A DNA stretch of 53,096 nt from an uncultured Flavobacteriaceae bacterium (lineage in GTDB: Bacteria > Bacteroidota > Bacteroidia > Flavobacteriales > Flavobacteriaceae): NCBI GenBank assembly GCA_905479095.1, contig CAJQLD010000010.1, positions 1 to 53,096 on the forward strand. The letters are read 5' to 3'. The translations under genes were made by a program, and so were the position numbers. Below are positions 34,971 through 44,635 of the stretch, piece by piece (the stretch's first letter is position 1; every line of letters begins with the position of its first letter). The notes beneath the pieces are model-generated. The model was not told the origin of the DNA. It worked only from the letters and a program-made list of their open reading frames with translations, and ran no database searches.

Positions 34971-36722
34971 TTATTTTAGGTCGACTTTTAGATGTAGCTC
35001 ATTTAATTGTGTTTCATCTATGGCGGATGGCGCATCGATCATCACATCGCGTCCAGAGTTATTTTTTGGAAAGGCGATAAAATCACGAATTGTTTCCTGA
35101 CCTCCAAGTATTGCAACTAAACGATCCAATCCAAAGGCGAGGCCTCCGTGTGGGGGCGCGCCATATTCGAAAGCATTCATTAAAAACCCAAACTGTTCTT
35201 TTGCTTCTTCTGGCGTAAAGCCAAGATGATCAAACATCAATGCTTGTGTTGCTTTGTCGTGGATACGGATCGAGCCTCCTCCAATTTCATTGCCATTTAA
35301 AACCAAATCATACGCATTGGCTTTCACGGCACCAGGGTCGGTATCTAATAACTTAATTTGATCTGGTTTTGGAGCGGTGAACGGGTGGTGCATTGCATGG
35401 TAGCGTTTGCTGTCTTCATCCCATTCAAGTAACGGAAAGTCGGTCACCCATAACGGTGCAAACTCCTTAGGGTTTCGAAGGCCTAAACGTTCTGCAAGCT
35501 CCATTCGGAGTGCGCTTAATTGAGTTCTTACTTTATCAGTTGGTCCAGAGAGGACACAAACCAGGTCACCAGATTGAGCTCCTGTCACTTCTGCCCATTT
35601 CCCTAAATCGTCTTGGTCATAAAATTTATCAACCGAAGACTTATACGTTCCATCCTCATTACATCGCGAATAGATCATTCCTAAAGCACCAATTTGAGGG
35701 CGTTTTAGCCAAGTAATAATGCCATCAATTTCTTTTCGAGTGAAGCTATTTCCACCAGTAACGGCTATCCCAACCACTAGTTCTGCCGAGTTAAAAACGC
35801 CAAAATTTTTGTGTTGAGCCACGGCATTTAATTCCCCAAATTTCATTCCAAATCGAATGTCTGGTTTGTCATTTCCGTAGGTTTGAAGCGCATCATCATA
35901 CGTCATTCTTGGGAAAGAAGTAATCTCTTTTCCATGAATAGATTTTATCAAATGACGCGTTAAACCTTCAAAAATAGTTAGGATGTCTTCTTGATCTACA
36001 AACGCCATTTCACAATCAATCTGCGTGAATTCGGGTTGTCTGTCGGCTCTTAAATCTTCATCTCTAAAACACTTTACAATTTGAAAATATTTATCCATAC
36101 CGCCAACCATCAACAATTGTTTGAACGTTTGTGGCGACTGTGGAAGCGCATAAAACTGACCTTCGTTCATTCTGCTTGGCACCACAAAATCACGCGCACC
36201 TTCTGGCGTTGATTTGATTAAGTAAGGCGTTTCAACTTCTATAAATTCTTGAGAAGACAAATACGAACGAACTTCCTGTGTCACTTTATGTCTAAAGATT
36301 AAATTATTTTTTACTGGATTTCTTCGAATATCTAAATAGCGATATTTCATACGAAGCTCCTCGCCACCATCGGTTTGATCTTCAATGGTGAACGGTGGCA
36401 CTTTTGCGGCATTTAAAACGGTTAGTTTTGAAACTAATATTTCAATATCCCCAGTTTCTAAATTTGGATTTTTAGACGTACGTTCAATGACGGTTCCCGT
36501 CACTTGAATGACAAATTCGCGTCCCAAACTTTTAGCCAAGGTGACCATCGCTTCTGGCGTGCGCTCTGCATCAAAAATAAGCTGTGTGATGCCGTAGCGA
36601 TCTCTTAGATCGATCCAAATCACAAATCCTTTATCACGGGATTTTTGCACCCAACCCGAAAGGGTCACTTCTTCGTTGATATTCGAGGTTCTTAATTGAC
36701 CACAATGATGACTTCTGTACAT
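34971..36722 (-). CDS. aspS: Aspartyl-tRNA synthetase
   Basis: A 583-residue class II synthetase. It has an N-terminal OB-fold anticodon-binding domain (about 1-105, '[19 protein letters not shown]'). Motif 2 lies in '[18 protein letters not shown]'. The bacterial GAD insertion domain (about 285-400) follows, and motif 3 is '[14 protein letters not shown]'. The length is normal for the bacterial enzyme. The -7 box at 36741 suggests a very short leader of about a dozen bases. Confidence 0.97.
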   Translation of the reverse strand: MYRSHHCGQLRTSNINEEVTLSGWVQKSRDKGFVIWIDLRDRYGITQLIFDAERTPEAMVTLAKSLGREFVIQVTGTVIERTSKNPNLETGDIEILVSKLTVLNAAKVPPFTIEDQTDGGEELRMKYRYLDIRRNPVKNNLIFRHKVTQEVRSYLSSQEFIEVETPYLIKSTPEGARDFVVPSRMNEGQFYALPQSPQTFKQLLMVGGMDKYFQIVKCFRDEDLRADRQPEFTQIDCEMAFVDQEDILTIFEGLTRHLIKSIHGKEITSFPRMTYDDALQTYGNDKPDIRFGMKFGELNAVAQHKNFGVFNSAELVVGIAVTGGNSFTRKEIDGIITWLKRPQIGALGMIYSRCNEDGTYKSSVDKFYDQDDLGKWAEVTGAQSGDLVCVLSGPTDKVRTQLSALRMELAERLGLRNPKEFAPLWVTDFPLLEWDEDSKRYHAMHHPFTAPKPDQIKLLDTDPGAVKANAYDLVLNGNEIGGGSIRIHDKATQALMFDHLGFTPEEAKEQFGFLMNAFEYGAPPHGGLAFGLDRLVAILGGQETIRDFIAFPKNNSGRDVMIDAPSAIDETQLNELHLKVDLK

Positions 36723-36740
36723 AAGACTAAATTAGTTGCG

Positions 36741-36748
36741 CAAATTTA
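36741..36748 (-). promoter_or_regulatory. -7 box (TAAATTTG) of aspS
   Basis: An exact TAnnTTTG match on the minus strand, 18 bp before the ATG at 36722, predicting a leader of roughly 12 bases. Confidence 0.4.
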
Positions 36749-36774
36749 ACATTTAAAAATTAAAATCGACAGGC

Positions 36775-39700
36775 TTAGGAAGCGACTTTAACCTTTTTTG
36801 TTTTCAATTTATTAATTAAATAAAATAAGATAGGCACGACGACCAGTGTCAAAAAGGTAGCAAATGTTAATCCGAAGATAATTGCCCAGCCCATTGGCCC
36901 CCAGAAAGCAACGTTTTCACCACCAATATAAAAGTTGGGATTCAGTTGGGTGATCAAAGTTCTAAAATTAATATTGATTCCGAGCGCTAAAGGAAGTAGC
37001 CCTAAAATGGTCGTAATTGCTGTTAACAACACCGGTCTTAAACGTGTTCTCCCGCCTTCAACCACACATTCAACGAGGAGTGCTGGTGTTAATTTATCGG
37101 TTTCTTCCAACCCCAATTCCCGTCGTTTTCTAAGGATCGTAAGATTGATGTAATCAATTAAAACGATGGCATTATTAACGACAATTCCTGCCAGAGAAAT
37201 AATACCAATCATGGTCATAAGCACCACAAAGTCCATTCTAAAAATGAGGAGTCCAAATAACACCCCAATCAAACTAAGAAATACAGAAATTGAAATAATA
37301 ATTGGGGTTGTAGCCGAGTTAAATTGTGCAACCAAAATCAAGAAAATTAAAAGGACTGCAATTAAAAGGGCATTACTTAAAAACGCCATTTCTTTGGCTT
37401 GTTTCTCTTGTTCACCTGTAAAACTAATGGCGATGCTTTTTGGCGATTCGAATTTTTCAGCAATGGCTCTAATTTTATCGTTGACTTCTGTGGGGTTATA
37501 ATCACTTAAAACATTGGAATAAATGGTGACCACTCGATCCAAATTAATGCGTTTAATAGCGCTAAACGAAGATTGATTTTCAGTGGTTGCAACCGCCGAA
37601 ATAGGCACTTGTTTTATTTGACCATCACTTTGATTTCTAAAGGTTATTTTTTGATCGAGCAAGGTCGATTTATTATAACGCATTTCGTTTTTTAGTCTTA
37701 GATTTATAGGATAATCATCATCCGCATTTTTATAGGTTGAGATTTCTTTTCCATACAATGCAGTTCGTAAGTTGGCTCCAATTTGACCTGTTGAAACCCC
37801 CAGTCGTCGTGCTTTTTGACGGTCAACAGAAATTAACATTTCGGGTTTTCCTTGATCAATATCTAATTTCAATTCTTCAATTCCCGCAATATTAGAGGAA
37901 TTGATAAAGGATTTTAATTCATTGGCAGTTTCCAAGATTAAGACATAATCATCCCCTTTAATTTCAATATTGATGGGGGCGCCTGTTGGAGGGCCATCAG
38001 CGGGTTTATCCACCACAATACTCACGCCGGGATAGCCTTGTATAACATTTCGAATGTCTTTTAGCACGGCTTCAGTGCTCACCCCTTGACGGTCCTGATA
38101 CTTTACAAAATCTACCGTGATTCGAGCTTTGTTCGGCGTTTTTCCACCCTCTTGCCCTCGCGATGGATCGGCAGTACCTTCTCCTACTTGTCCAATAATA
38201 GAAGTAATCAAAAAGCTTTTGCCATCGACGTCATACTTTTTTAAGTAGTTTTCTATGTCTTGTTCAATTTCCTTTGAAATAAGATTTGTTTCTTCGATGT
38301 CAGTCCCAATAGGATATTCGATGTATACAAAGACTTGTTTGGCATCGGTGTTCGGGAAAAACAATATTTTAGGAGGAAAAGTCGCCATTAAAAATACCGC
38401 AAGAATTAATAATCCAAACGTTCCAACGATGATACTGCCCGGTTTTTTGCCTTTTAAAGCATAGCTTAAAAAACGTTCGTAGAGGTTTTCTAACTTTGTT
38501 ATAAAAGTGATTTTTGATTCCTTTTTGGGAACCACCTTCATATACACCGAAATCAACATTGGGTTGATGATTAGAGCTACAAACAGGGATGAGCTTAAGA
38601 CGATAATTAAGGTAATTGGAAGCCATTTCATAAATTCACCCATAATACCTTCCCATAAAATTAAGGGAAAAAACGCAGCTAAAGTGGTTGCTGTAGATGC
38701 AATAATTGGCATCGCCACTTCGCCTACACCAAGTTTCGCTGCTTCAATTCTTGGGTAACCTTCATCCATCAAACGATAGACGTTTTCGACCACCACAATC
38801 CCGTTATCAACCAACATCCCTAGCGCAATGACTAGAGAAAACAAAACCATTGTGTTCAGAGTTACCCCCATAAAACTTAAAATAGTAAACGATAGAAACA
38901 TCGATAATGGAATGGCAATTCCAACAAACAATGCATTTCTAAATCCTAAAAAGAAGTAAAGGACTGTGACTACCAAAATGACGCCTAAAATGATGCTGTT
39001 TTCTAGATCGGACACCATGGTTCGGGTGTCGTTTGATTGATCGTTGGTCTTAGAAATTATTAAATTGTGTGGAAATACATTTGCGGCCGCTTGTTCCAGA
39101 ATGGCATCAATTTTAGTCGAAGCCTCTAAAAGGTTTTGACCGCCTCGTTTCTTAACATCCAACATGACTACAGGTTGCATATATTCTCTAGCAAAACTTT
39201 CTTTTTCTTGCTCTTTGAAATTCACATCTGCAATATCTCTTAGGTAAACAATGTTTCCTTTTTCATGCTTGACGATAATATCTCTAACGCTTAAAGGGTC
39301 TTTGAATTCACCGAGAACACGGACCGTGCGTCGAATGCCATTTTCGAGGATATCTCCTCCAGAAACACTCATGTTTTCAAAAGCAACGGCATTTTCTATA
39401 TCGGTAAAACTGATTTTAGACGCCTCCATTTTATATAAATCGACTGCTATTTCAAGTTCTTTTTCTTGAACCCCTCTAATATCTACTCCTGAAATTTCAG
39501 AAAGTTCCTCAATTTCATCTTCTAAATATTCGGCATATTCTTTCAATTGATCCATTGAGAATTCGCCCGACAAATTAATGTTCATGATGGGGATTCGTTC
39601 ACTAAAATTCATTTCCGTAATACTCGGCTCCGATGGTAAATCTTTTGGGAAATCAGGATCTGCCATTGCGACATCAACTTTGTCTTTAACTTTTTGAAGC

Positions 39701-40035
39701 GCTTCCGAAGGGGTGTAATCAAAACTAAATTCCACCACAATACTCGAGTAACCCTGAATTGAATTGGAAGTGATTTTATCGACCCCTGTGATTGAATTTA
39801 TTTCTTTTTCTAGCCGTTTGGTGATTAGTTTTTCGACATCCAACGCAGAATTCCCTGGGTAGGGTGTGGCCACATAAATTTGTGGGATAATAATTTCTGG
39901 AAAATTCTCACGTGCCATCCCTGAGTAAGAAAGAAACCCACTCAAAACAATAATGAATGTAATGACAGAAACGGTCATGCGATTTGAAATCGCCCAAGAA
40001 GAAAGTTTAAATTCTTTTATTTTTTTTGTGCTCAT
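36775..40035 (-). CDS. RND efflux permease subunit (AcrB/MexB-like)
   Basis: A 1086-residue inner-membrane proton-driven pump with 12 spans and two large periplasmic loops. The N-terminal 'NRMTVSVITFIIVLSGF' and 'PQIYVATPYPGNSALDVE' are typical. In TM4 the proton-relay region reads 'GMLVDNGIVVVENV': D410 is kept, but the second Asp of AcrB is Asn411. In TM10 'GIVVNNAIVLIDYI' has Asn where AcrB has its relay Lys. Such variants are common in Bacteroidota RND pumps. It starts 6 bp after the adaptor gene, completing a TetR-TolC-adaptor-pump operon. The substrate is unknown. Confidence 0.93.
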   Translation of the reverse strand: MSTKKIKEFKLSSWAISNRMTVSVITFIIVLSGFLSYSGMARENFPEIIIPQIYVATPYPGNSALDVEKLITKRLEKEINSITGVDKITSNSIQGYSSIVVEFSFDYTPSEALQKVKDKVDVAMADPDFPKDLPSEPSITEMNFSERIPIMNINLSGEFSMDQLKEYAEYLEDEIEELSEISGVDIRGVQEKELEIAVDLYKMEASKISFTDIENAVAFENMSVSGGDILENGIRRTVRVLGEFKDPLSVRDIIVKHEKGNIVYLRDIADVNFKEQEKESFAREYMQPVVMLDVKKRGGQNLLEASTKIDAILEQAAANVFPHNLIISKTNDQSNDTRTMVSDLENSIILGVILVVTVLYFFLGFRNALFVGIAIPLSMFLSFTILSFMGVTLNTMVLFSLVIALGMLVDNGIVVVENVYRLMDEGYPRIEAAKLGVGEVAMPIIASTATTLAAFFPLILWEGIMGEFMKWLPITLIIVLSSSLFVALIINPMLISVYMKVVPKKESKITFITKLENLYERFLSYALKGKKPGSIIVGTFGLLILAVFLMATFPPKILFFPNTDAKQVFVYIEYPIGTDIEETNLISKEIEQDIENYLKKYDVDGKSFLITSIIGQVGEGTADPSRGQEGGKTPNKARITVDFVKYQDRQGVSTEAVLKDIRNVIQGYPGVSIVVDKPADGPPTGAPINIEIKGDDYVLILETANELKSFINSSNIAGIEELKLDIDQGKPEMLISVDRQKARRLGVSTGQIGANLRTALYGKEISTYKNADDDYPINLRLKNEMRYNKSTLLDQKITFRNQSDGQIKQVPISAVATTENQSSFSAIKRINLDRVVTIYSNVLSDYNPTEVNDKIRAIAEKFESPKSIAISFTGEQEKQAKEMAFLSNALLIAVLLIFLILVAQFNSATTPIIISISVFLSLIGVLFGLLIFRMDFVVLMTMIGIISLAGIVVNNAIVLIDYINLTILRKRRELGLEETDKLTPALLVECVVEGGRTRLRPVLLTAITTILGLLPLALGININFRTLITQLNPNFYIGGENVAFWGPMGWAIIFGLTFATFLTLVVVPILFYLINKLKTKKVKVAS

Positions 40036-40041
40036 AATCTA

Positions 40042-41172
40042 CTAGTTTACAAGTTTTACGTCTTCATTATTATTTACAAGTCGTGCACCTTTATCAACCA
40101 GCATTGAGGTTTCTGAAAGCCCTTCAGAAATATAAGAGAAGTTGTTGTAATTCATCGCCTCGGTCACAAATGTTTTCACAACTTTATGGTTGCCCCCATT
40201 TGGTTCAATCGTATAAACAAACGTTTTGTTGTCGCGATCTTTTTGAACGATTCTCGATGGAATGACTATGCCATTGACTCTAAAATCATTGATCTTAATG
40301 TCAGCAAGCAAATTTGTTTTTAACTCATTATCAGTGTTTTTTAGATCAATACGAGTTTTAAAGCTTCGGTTATTCGGATTGATGAAATTTCCAACTTGTG
40401 AAATTGATGCCTCTGTAGATTTACCAATAGATGTAAAATTAAGGAGGACTTTTGTCCCCTTTTTGATAGATTTTAAATACGTTTCCGTGACCTCACTTTC
40501 GACATAAACATTTTTAAGATTTACCAGTCTTAGGAAGGGTGCTTGCGGGGATGTAACTTCCCCTGTTTTTGCAAAAATTTGATCGATGGTTCCAGAAAAT
40601 GGCGCGATTACTTTCATTTTTCGCGCTTGTGCTCTCAAGCTTTTCATGTTATTTTCAAGCCCTTCTTTTTGTGCTTTTGCTTGAAGGAATTGAATTTCAC
40701 TCCCAATATTTTGATCCCAAAGTCTGGCCTGACGTTCAAAAGTAGTGGTGGCCAAAGCAAGTTGAGTTTCTAATTGTAACACTGAGTTATCGATCACAGC
40801 GCTATCGAGTGTTGCAAGTATTTGCCCTTTTGAAACGTATTGTCCTTCCTTGGTTAAAATTGCCGTTACAGTGCCTCCCATTTCCGCGTGTAATTCAATG
40901 GACTGATCGGCTTTCACCATTCCTTGGACTTCGATATAATGATTAAAGTCTTTGATTTCTGCTTTAAATGACGTGACGGTCATAAGTTTTTGTAACGTAT
41001 CTAATTCAGAAATAGCGACTTCAACACTTTTAAGTTCTGTGCTGATACGATCCATTTTCTCAATCAGAGTCGCCTTTTTAGTTTTTAAATCGGTTAACGA
41101 TTGTGATTCTTTCTCTGAACTGCCACAAGACAGAGCAAGGGTTAAAATAAATAGCGAAATAATTGTTTTCAT
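40042..41172 (-). CDS. RND efflux periplasmic adaptor (membrane fusion) lipoprotein
   Basis: A 376-residue adaptor with lipobox 'LTLALSC' (Cys16 from the chosen start). A coiled-coil hairpin region is flanked by the two halves of a lipoyl/barrel-sandwich domain ('IELHAEMGGTVTAILTKEGQ' before and 'VIAPFSGTIDQIFAKTGE' after), then a beta-barrel and membrane-proximal domain. It bridges the pump to TolC. The ATG at 41172 gives a compact signal peptide; an in-frame ATG at 41202, touching the TolC stop, would add ten residues and is an alternative. Confidence 0.92.
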   Translation of the reverse strand: MKTIISLFILTLALSCGSSEKESQSLTDLKTKKATLIEKMDRISTELKSVEVAISELDTLQKLMTVTSFKAEIKDFNHYIEVQGMVKADQSIELHAEMGGTVTAILTKEGQYVSKGQILATLDSAVIDNSVLQLETQLALATTTFERQARLWDQNIGSEIQFLQAKAQKEGLENNMKSLRAQARKMKVIAPFSGTIDQIFAKTGEVTSPQAPFLRLVNLKNVYVESEVTETYLKSIKKGTKVLLNFTSIGKSTEASISQVGNFINPNNRSFKTRIDLKNTDNELKTNLLADIKINDFRVNGIVIPSRIVQKDRDNKTFVYTIEPNGGNHKVVKTFVTEAMNYNNFSYISEGLSETSMLVDKGARLVNNNEDVKLVN

Positions 41173-41202
41173 TTGAGTCATCGGTAGGGAATGTTTCATC
41201 AT

Positions 41203-42543
41203 TTAGTTGTTGTAGGATGTGTTAATGAGTGCTTCTATATCAATTCGTTTGATTAGGATGTTTAGCATGGACTGTAAATAATCTTGTTGCGCCGCATACA
41301 ATTGTCTTTGTGCTTGCGATAAGTCAAAACTAGTGGTCAATCCTTCAAAGAATTTAATTTCATTTTTCTGGGCGATATTTTCTGAAAGCAAGAGTGCTTC
41401 TTTTTTAATTTCAAGATCTTCAACGGCAAATTCATAATCGCTTGTCGCACGTGAAATTTCTAACCGAATTTTTTCAGTCGTGTCTTCTAAAAGCGCTTTG
41501 GATTTTTCAAAATTGAGTCGGGCCATTTTTGTGGAAGCACTTCTTCCGAGCGAACTAAAAATAGGAATTTCCATAGTCACTCCAAAAAGAGAGGCACCAA
41601 ACCATTTTTGTGAATCCTCCAAAAAGTTAAATTGATCATTATTTCCAGAATAGCTGCCGTTTAAAAAGGCATCAATAGAGGGCAGTGCTTTACTTTTTTC
41701 TAACTTCAATAAGAGTTCTCGAGCTTTGACATCGTTGAATGCAATTTTATAATCCACAACATTCTCAACCTCAATAATTGACTGTAAGGGCAGAAGCGTT
41801 GTATAGATTAAAATTAATTTATCGAGACTGTCAGTCAAAACGACGGGAGTGTTTAATTCAAGGCCTAGGGCGTTATTAAACATTTGATAAGCTAATGTCT
41901 TTAACCTTTTAACGTACCCTTGATTACTTTTCAAACTCGCCAAAGTCAATTGTAGCTGCTGAACGCTTTCTTGTTCAATCAAACCATTTTCATACACCTT
42001 TTTAAGATCCCTTACGTTTTTTTCTATCAGAGTGATATTTGAGTTTACGATTTTAAAATTCTCTTCGGCTAACAGCACATTTCCATAGGCATAAGCGACC
42101 ATTTTTCGAACTTCAACTTCTGTTTTCTCTTTGGCATTCTCTGAGATATCTAGATATACTTTTGCTGCCTGAAGTCCTACTAAATAGGAGCCGTCAAATA
42201 TTTTTTGCGAAACTTTCAAGGTGCCATTCATTGTTTGTTTGGTGCCAAAAGTAATCTCTGAAAACTGCCCTGCAGGTCCGCCAAAAAATTCTGCGGGTAT
42301 CAATGAAATTTGTTGTTTTAACCAATTGTTATATTTTAGGGTTGCTTTGATTTGAGGAAGTCCCGTGGACGTAGTTTGCCACTTTTGGAGTTTTGCAATT
42401 TCCACGTCACGGGCAGCATTTTTACCCAAATAATTGTTTTGAATTGCAAACTCAGCGGCTTCTTTAAGCGAAAACTGAGTGGTTTCTTGCTGAGAAAACA
42501 CTGAAGTCGTTATGAATAAGAATAGAATTAGTTTATGAAGCAT
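41203..42543 (-). CDS. TolC-family outer-membrane efflux protein
   Basis: A 446-residue protein with a signal peptide ('LILFLFITTSVFSQ'). The mature part has the duplicated helical hairpin pattern of TolC, starting 'FSLKEAAEFAIQNNYLGKNA' and with long amphipathic helices such as 'EISRATSDYEFAVEDLEIKK'. It forms the outer-membrane exit duct of the tripartite pump. Its first 11 bases overlap the end of the tetR gene, and the adaptor gene follows directly, so the genes are translationally coupled. Confidence 0.93.
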   Translation of the reverse strand: MLHKLILFLFITTSVFSQQETTQFSLKEAAEFAIQNNYLGKNAARDVEIAKLQKWQTTSTGLPQIKATLKYNNWLKQQISLIPAEFFGGPAGQFSEITFGTKQTMNGTLKVSQKIFDGSYLVGLQAAKVYLDISENAKEKTEVEVRKMVAYAYGNVLLAEENFKIVNSNITLIEKNVRDLKKVYENGLIEQESVQQLQLTLASLKSNQGYVKRLKTLAYQMFNNALGLELNTPVVLTDSLDKLILIYTTLLPLQSIIEVENVVDYKIAFNDVKARELLLKLEKSKALPSIDAFLNGSYSGNNDQFNFLEDSQKWFGASLFGVTMEIPIFSSLGRSASTKMARLNFEKSKALLEDTTEKIRLEISRATSDYEFAVEDLEIKKEALLLSENIAQKNEIKFFEGLTTSFDLSQAQRQLYAAQQDYLQSMLNILIKRIDIEALINTSYNN

Positions 42544-43150
42544 TAGTTGTTAGGTTAGATTTTATATAATTATTAAGCAGATTTAATCCTTGTTTGGTGA
42601 TTATAGCACGTAGGTGGTATTCGAGATAACTTTCAAAAAGATAGTTTTTATCAAAGAGTGTTTCTGGAAAAATGCTAATATCACGAATCCCAGTCATCCC
42701 ATTAAAATACATTCTTGATATGAAATCTATATCAATATCAGCTCTAAATAAACCAGTATCAACCCCCATTTTCAGACTGTTTTCAACTGAAGAATGCATT
42801 TTTTCAAATTGTTTGATTTGTAAACGTTCATAAATTTCAGGGTAATATTTTTTGAGTTGGTACTGTGGCGAAACTCGTTCATTTTTGAAGTAATTCATCA
42901 CAAATAGTTTGATGTCATAAAGCTCTTCAATAGGATTTATTGAGGAGGCGTTTATCTTATCAATTCCTTCGTAAATATGGTCGAGCGTTTCAAATATAAC
43001 GACTTCTACAAGCGCTGTTTTGTTCGAAAAATGAGCATAAATTGTTTTCTTAGAAATCCCAATGGCATTCGCGATGTCGTCCATGGTGACACTCTTGAAC
43101 CCTAAAGACAAGAACAATTCTTCTGATTTTGATATAATTTTATCTCTCAT
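42533..43150 (-). CDS. TetR/AcrR-family transcriptional regulator
   Basis: A 205-residue regulator. The N-terminal DNA-binding domain (about 1-50) reads 'EELFLSLGFKSVTMDDIANA' and 'GISKKTIYAHFSNKTALVE'; the helical ligand domain follows. It is the first gene of the efflux operon and overlaps tolC by 11 bp, so it probably represses its own operon. Its promoter is the only full -33/-7 match seen in the window and is overlapped by a palindrome that would suit this protein. The ATG at 43150 is chosen over an upstream in-frame start because the latter would lie at or beyond the predicted transcription start. Confidence 0.93.
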   Translation of the reverse strand: MRDKIISKSEELFLSLGFKSVTMDDIANAIGISKKTIYAHFSNKTALVEVVIFETLDHIYEGIDKINASSINPIEELYDIKLFVMNYFKNERVSPQYQLKKYYPEIYERLQIKQFEKMHSSVENSLKMGVDTGLFRADIDIDFISRMYFNGMTGIRDISIFPETLFDKNYLFESYLEYHLRAIITKQGLNLLNNYIKSNLTTNAS

Positions 43151-43159
43151 AACTGAGAG

Positions 43160-43189
43160 CAAATTTACAACAGGAAACTTTAAAAACAA
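43160..43189 (-). promoter_or_regulatory. Promoter of the tetR-tolC-adaptor-RND operon
   Basis: On the minus strand TTG (43189-43187), a 19-bp spacer, then TAAATTTG (43167-43160): a full match to the flavobacterial consensus. The start codon at 43150 is 9 bp downstream, so the leader is very short. Confidence 0.7.
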
Positions 43190-43200
43190 TAAAAGTTTCC
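43173..43200. promoter_or_regulatory. Candidate TetR operator, 9-bp inverted repeat
   Basis: GGAAACTTT (43173-43181) and AAAGTTTCC (43192-43200) are exact mirror images around a 10-bp spacer. The site covers the -33 element and half the spacer of the tetR promoter, the ideal place for autorepression. Confidence 0.6.
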
Positions 43201-43263
43201 AAAGTTTTACAGTTTTTTAACATTTATTAGTTTCTCAAATTAAAATAGTTTTAGGAATTCACT

Positions 43264-43271
43264 TATTTTTG
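43264..43271 (+). promoter_or_regulatory. -7 box (TATTTTTG) of the polyprenyl synthase gene
   Basis: An exact TAnnTTTG match ending five bases before the ATG at 43277, predicting a leaderless or nearly leaderless mRNA. Confidence 0.45.
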
Positions 43272-43276
43272 TGGCT

Positions 43277-44251
43277 ATGAAAGCCATTGAAACGTATCAA
43301 GAACAATTTTTAGCCTTTTTAGAAACTTATAAAGAAGAGCGAGAGCCTAAAAATCTGTATGAGCCCATAGCCTACATATTAAATTTAGGAGGGAAGCGCT
43401 TGCGACCTGTTTTAACCCTAATGACCGCCGATTGTTTTGATGGCGATACAAACCAAGCACTCGACGCCGCATTGGCTGTGGAAGTTTTTCACAATTTCTC
43501 TCTAATTCACGATGATATTATGGACGCTGCACCGCTGCGTCGTGGCCATCAAACCGTGCATGAAAAATGGGATTTAAACACGGGGATTCTTTCGGGAGAT
43601 GCGATGCTGATTATGGCGTATCAATTATTTGAAAACTACCAACCTGAAACTTTTCAAAAGCTCGCAAAATTATTCAGTAAAACAGCATTGGAAGTCTGTG
43701 AAGGCCAACAATATGATATCGATTTTGAAATGCGATCTGATGTTTCAATTCCAGAATATCTAAAAATGATCGAATACAAAACGGCTGTGTTAGTGGGAGC
43801 CGCCATGAAAATGGGTGCTATTATTGCCAATGCTTCAACGGAGGATCAAAATAGATGTTATGAGTTCGGTAAAAATTTAGGGATTGCATTTCAATTACAA
43901 GATGATTATTTGGATGCCTTTGGGAACCCTGAAACGTTTGGAAAACAAGTTGGAGGTGATATTATCGAGAATAAAAAAACCTATTTATATTTAAAGGCTT
44001 TAGAGTTTTCGTCTGAAGAGGAACAACGGCAATTGAAACAATTATTTAGCACAGGGGGCACTAACTCAAAGGATAAAATAGAGACTGTAAAGCAAATTTT
44101 TATAGCATCGGGGTCTTCAGAGGCTACCAAAAAAGCCATTGAACATTATACGCTGAAAGCTTTTTCTGTTTTGGAGTTATTAACGATTTCAGAAGCTAAA
44201 AAGGAGCTGCTAAAAACATTTGGCACGAGTCTTATGGATAGAACTGTGTAA
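43277..44251 (+). CDS. Polyprenyl diphosphate synthase
   Basis: A 324-residue trans-prenyltransferase that condenses isopentenyl diphosphate units onto an allylic primer, for quinone side chains or carotenoid precursors. The first Asp-rich motif is 'DDIMD' (residues 79-83) followed by 'LRRG'; the second is 'QLQDDYLDAFG'. 'GGKRLRPVL' binds diphosphate. Product length cannot be told with certainty. The ATG at 43277 is preferred over the GTG at 43271, which falls inside the -7 box. Its stop overlaps the next gene start by one base. Confidence 0.93.
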   Translation: MKAIETYQEQFLAFLETYKEEREPKNLYEPIAYILNLGGKRLRPVLTLMTADCFDGDTNQALDAALAVEVFHNFSLIHDDIMDAAPLRRGHQTVHEKWDLNTGILSGDAMLIMAYQLFENYQPETFQKLAKLFSKTALEVCEGQQYDIDFEMRSDVSIPEYLKMIEYKTAVLVGAAMKMGAIIANASTEDQNRCYEFGKNLGIAFQLQDDYLDAFGNPETFGKQVGGDIIENKKTYLYLKALEFSSEEEQRQLKQLFSTGGTNSKDKIETVKQIFIASGSSEATKKAIEHYTLKAFSVLELLTISEAKKELLKTFGTSLMDRTV

Positions 44252-44598
44252 TGAATTTACCATCTACTTTTGAAGCCCTAATTACAGAAGCAAATCAATT
44301 AAATTTATATAAAAAATTATTGCTTCAACTTAATAAAGATTTTTTATTAGCGAATATTTTCTTCGATTTAGAGGAAGAAATTTCACCTTCAAACTTAAAG
44401 TTGTTACTCCATGAAACAGTTTATAAGCTTATTCAGGAAAACTTTTCTGAATATTTAAATTTACTTTATATCGTTGATGTATCAGAAAAGCAAGTCAAAG
44501 CCTTAGATGGTAGCGACACACTTAAGCTATCTGAAGCAGTCTCTTTTCTTATTTTAAAACGGGTGTGGCAAAAAGTTTGGTTTAGAAATAGGTATTAA
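44251..44598 (+). CDS. Conserved hypothetical protein coupled to polyprenyl synthase
   Basis: A 115-residue soluble, mostly helical protein ('FEALITEANQLNLYKKLLLQL', then 'LLHETVYKLIQENFSEYLNLL'), ending with a strand 'IVDVSEKQVKALDGSD' and a basic aromatic tail 'RVWQKVWFRNRY'. The ATG overlaps the synthase stop by one base (TAATG), so translation is coupled. From memory, similar proteins sit beside this synthase in other flavobacteria, but no function is known to me. No signal peptide or catalytic motif is seen. A cytosolic partner of the synthase is possible; evidence is positional only. Confidence 0.75.
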   Translation: MNLPSTFEALITEANQLNLYKKLLLQLNKDFLLANIFFDLEEEISPSNLKLLLHETVYKLIQENFSEYLNLLYIVDVSEKQVKALDGSDTLKLSEAVSFLILKRVWQKVWFRNRY

Positions 44599-44635
44599 AA
44601 CTAAAAGTTGGTTTTTTCATTAACGCTTGAGTTTT

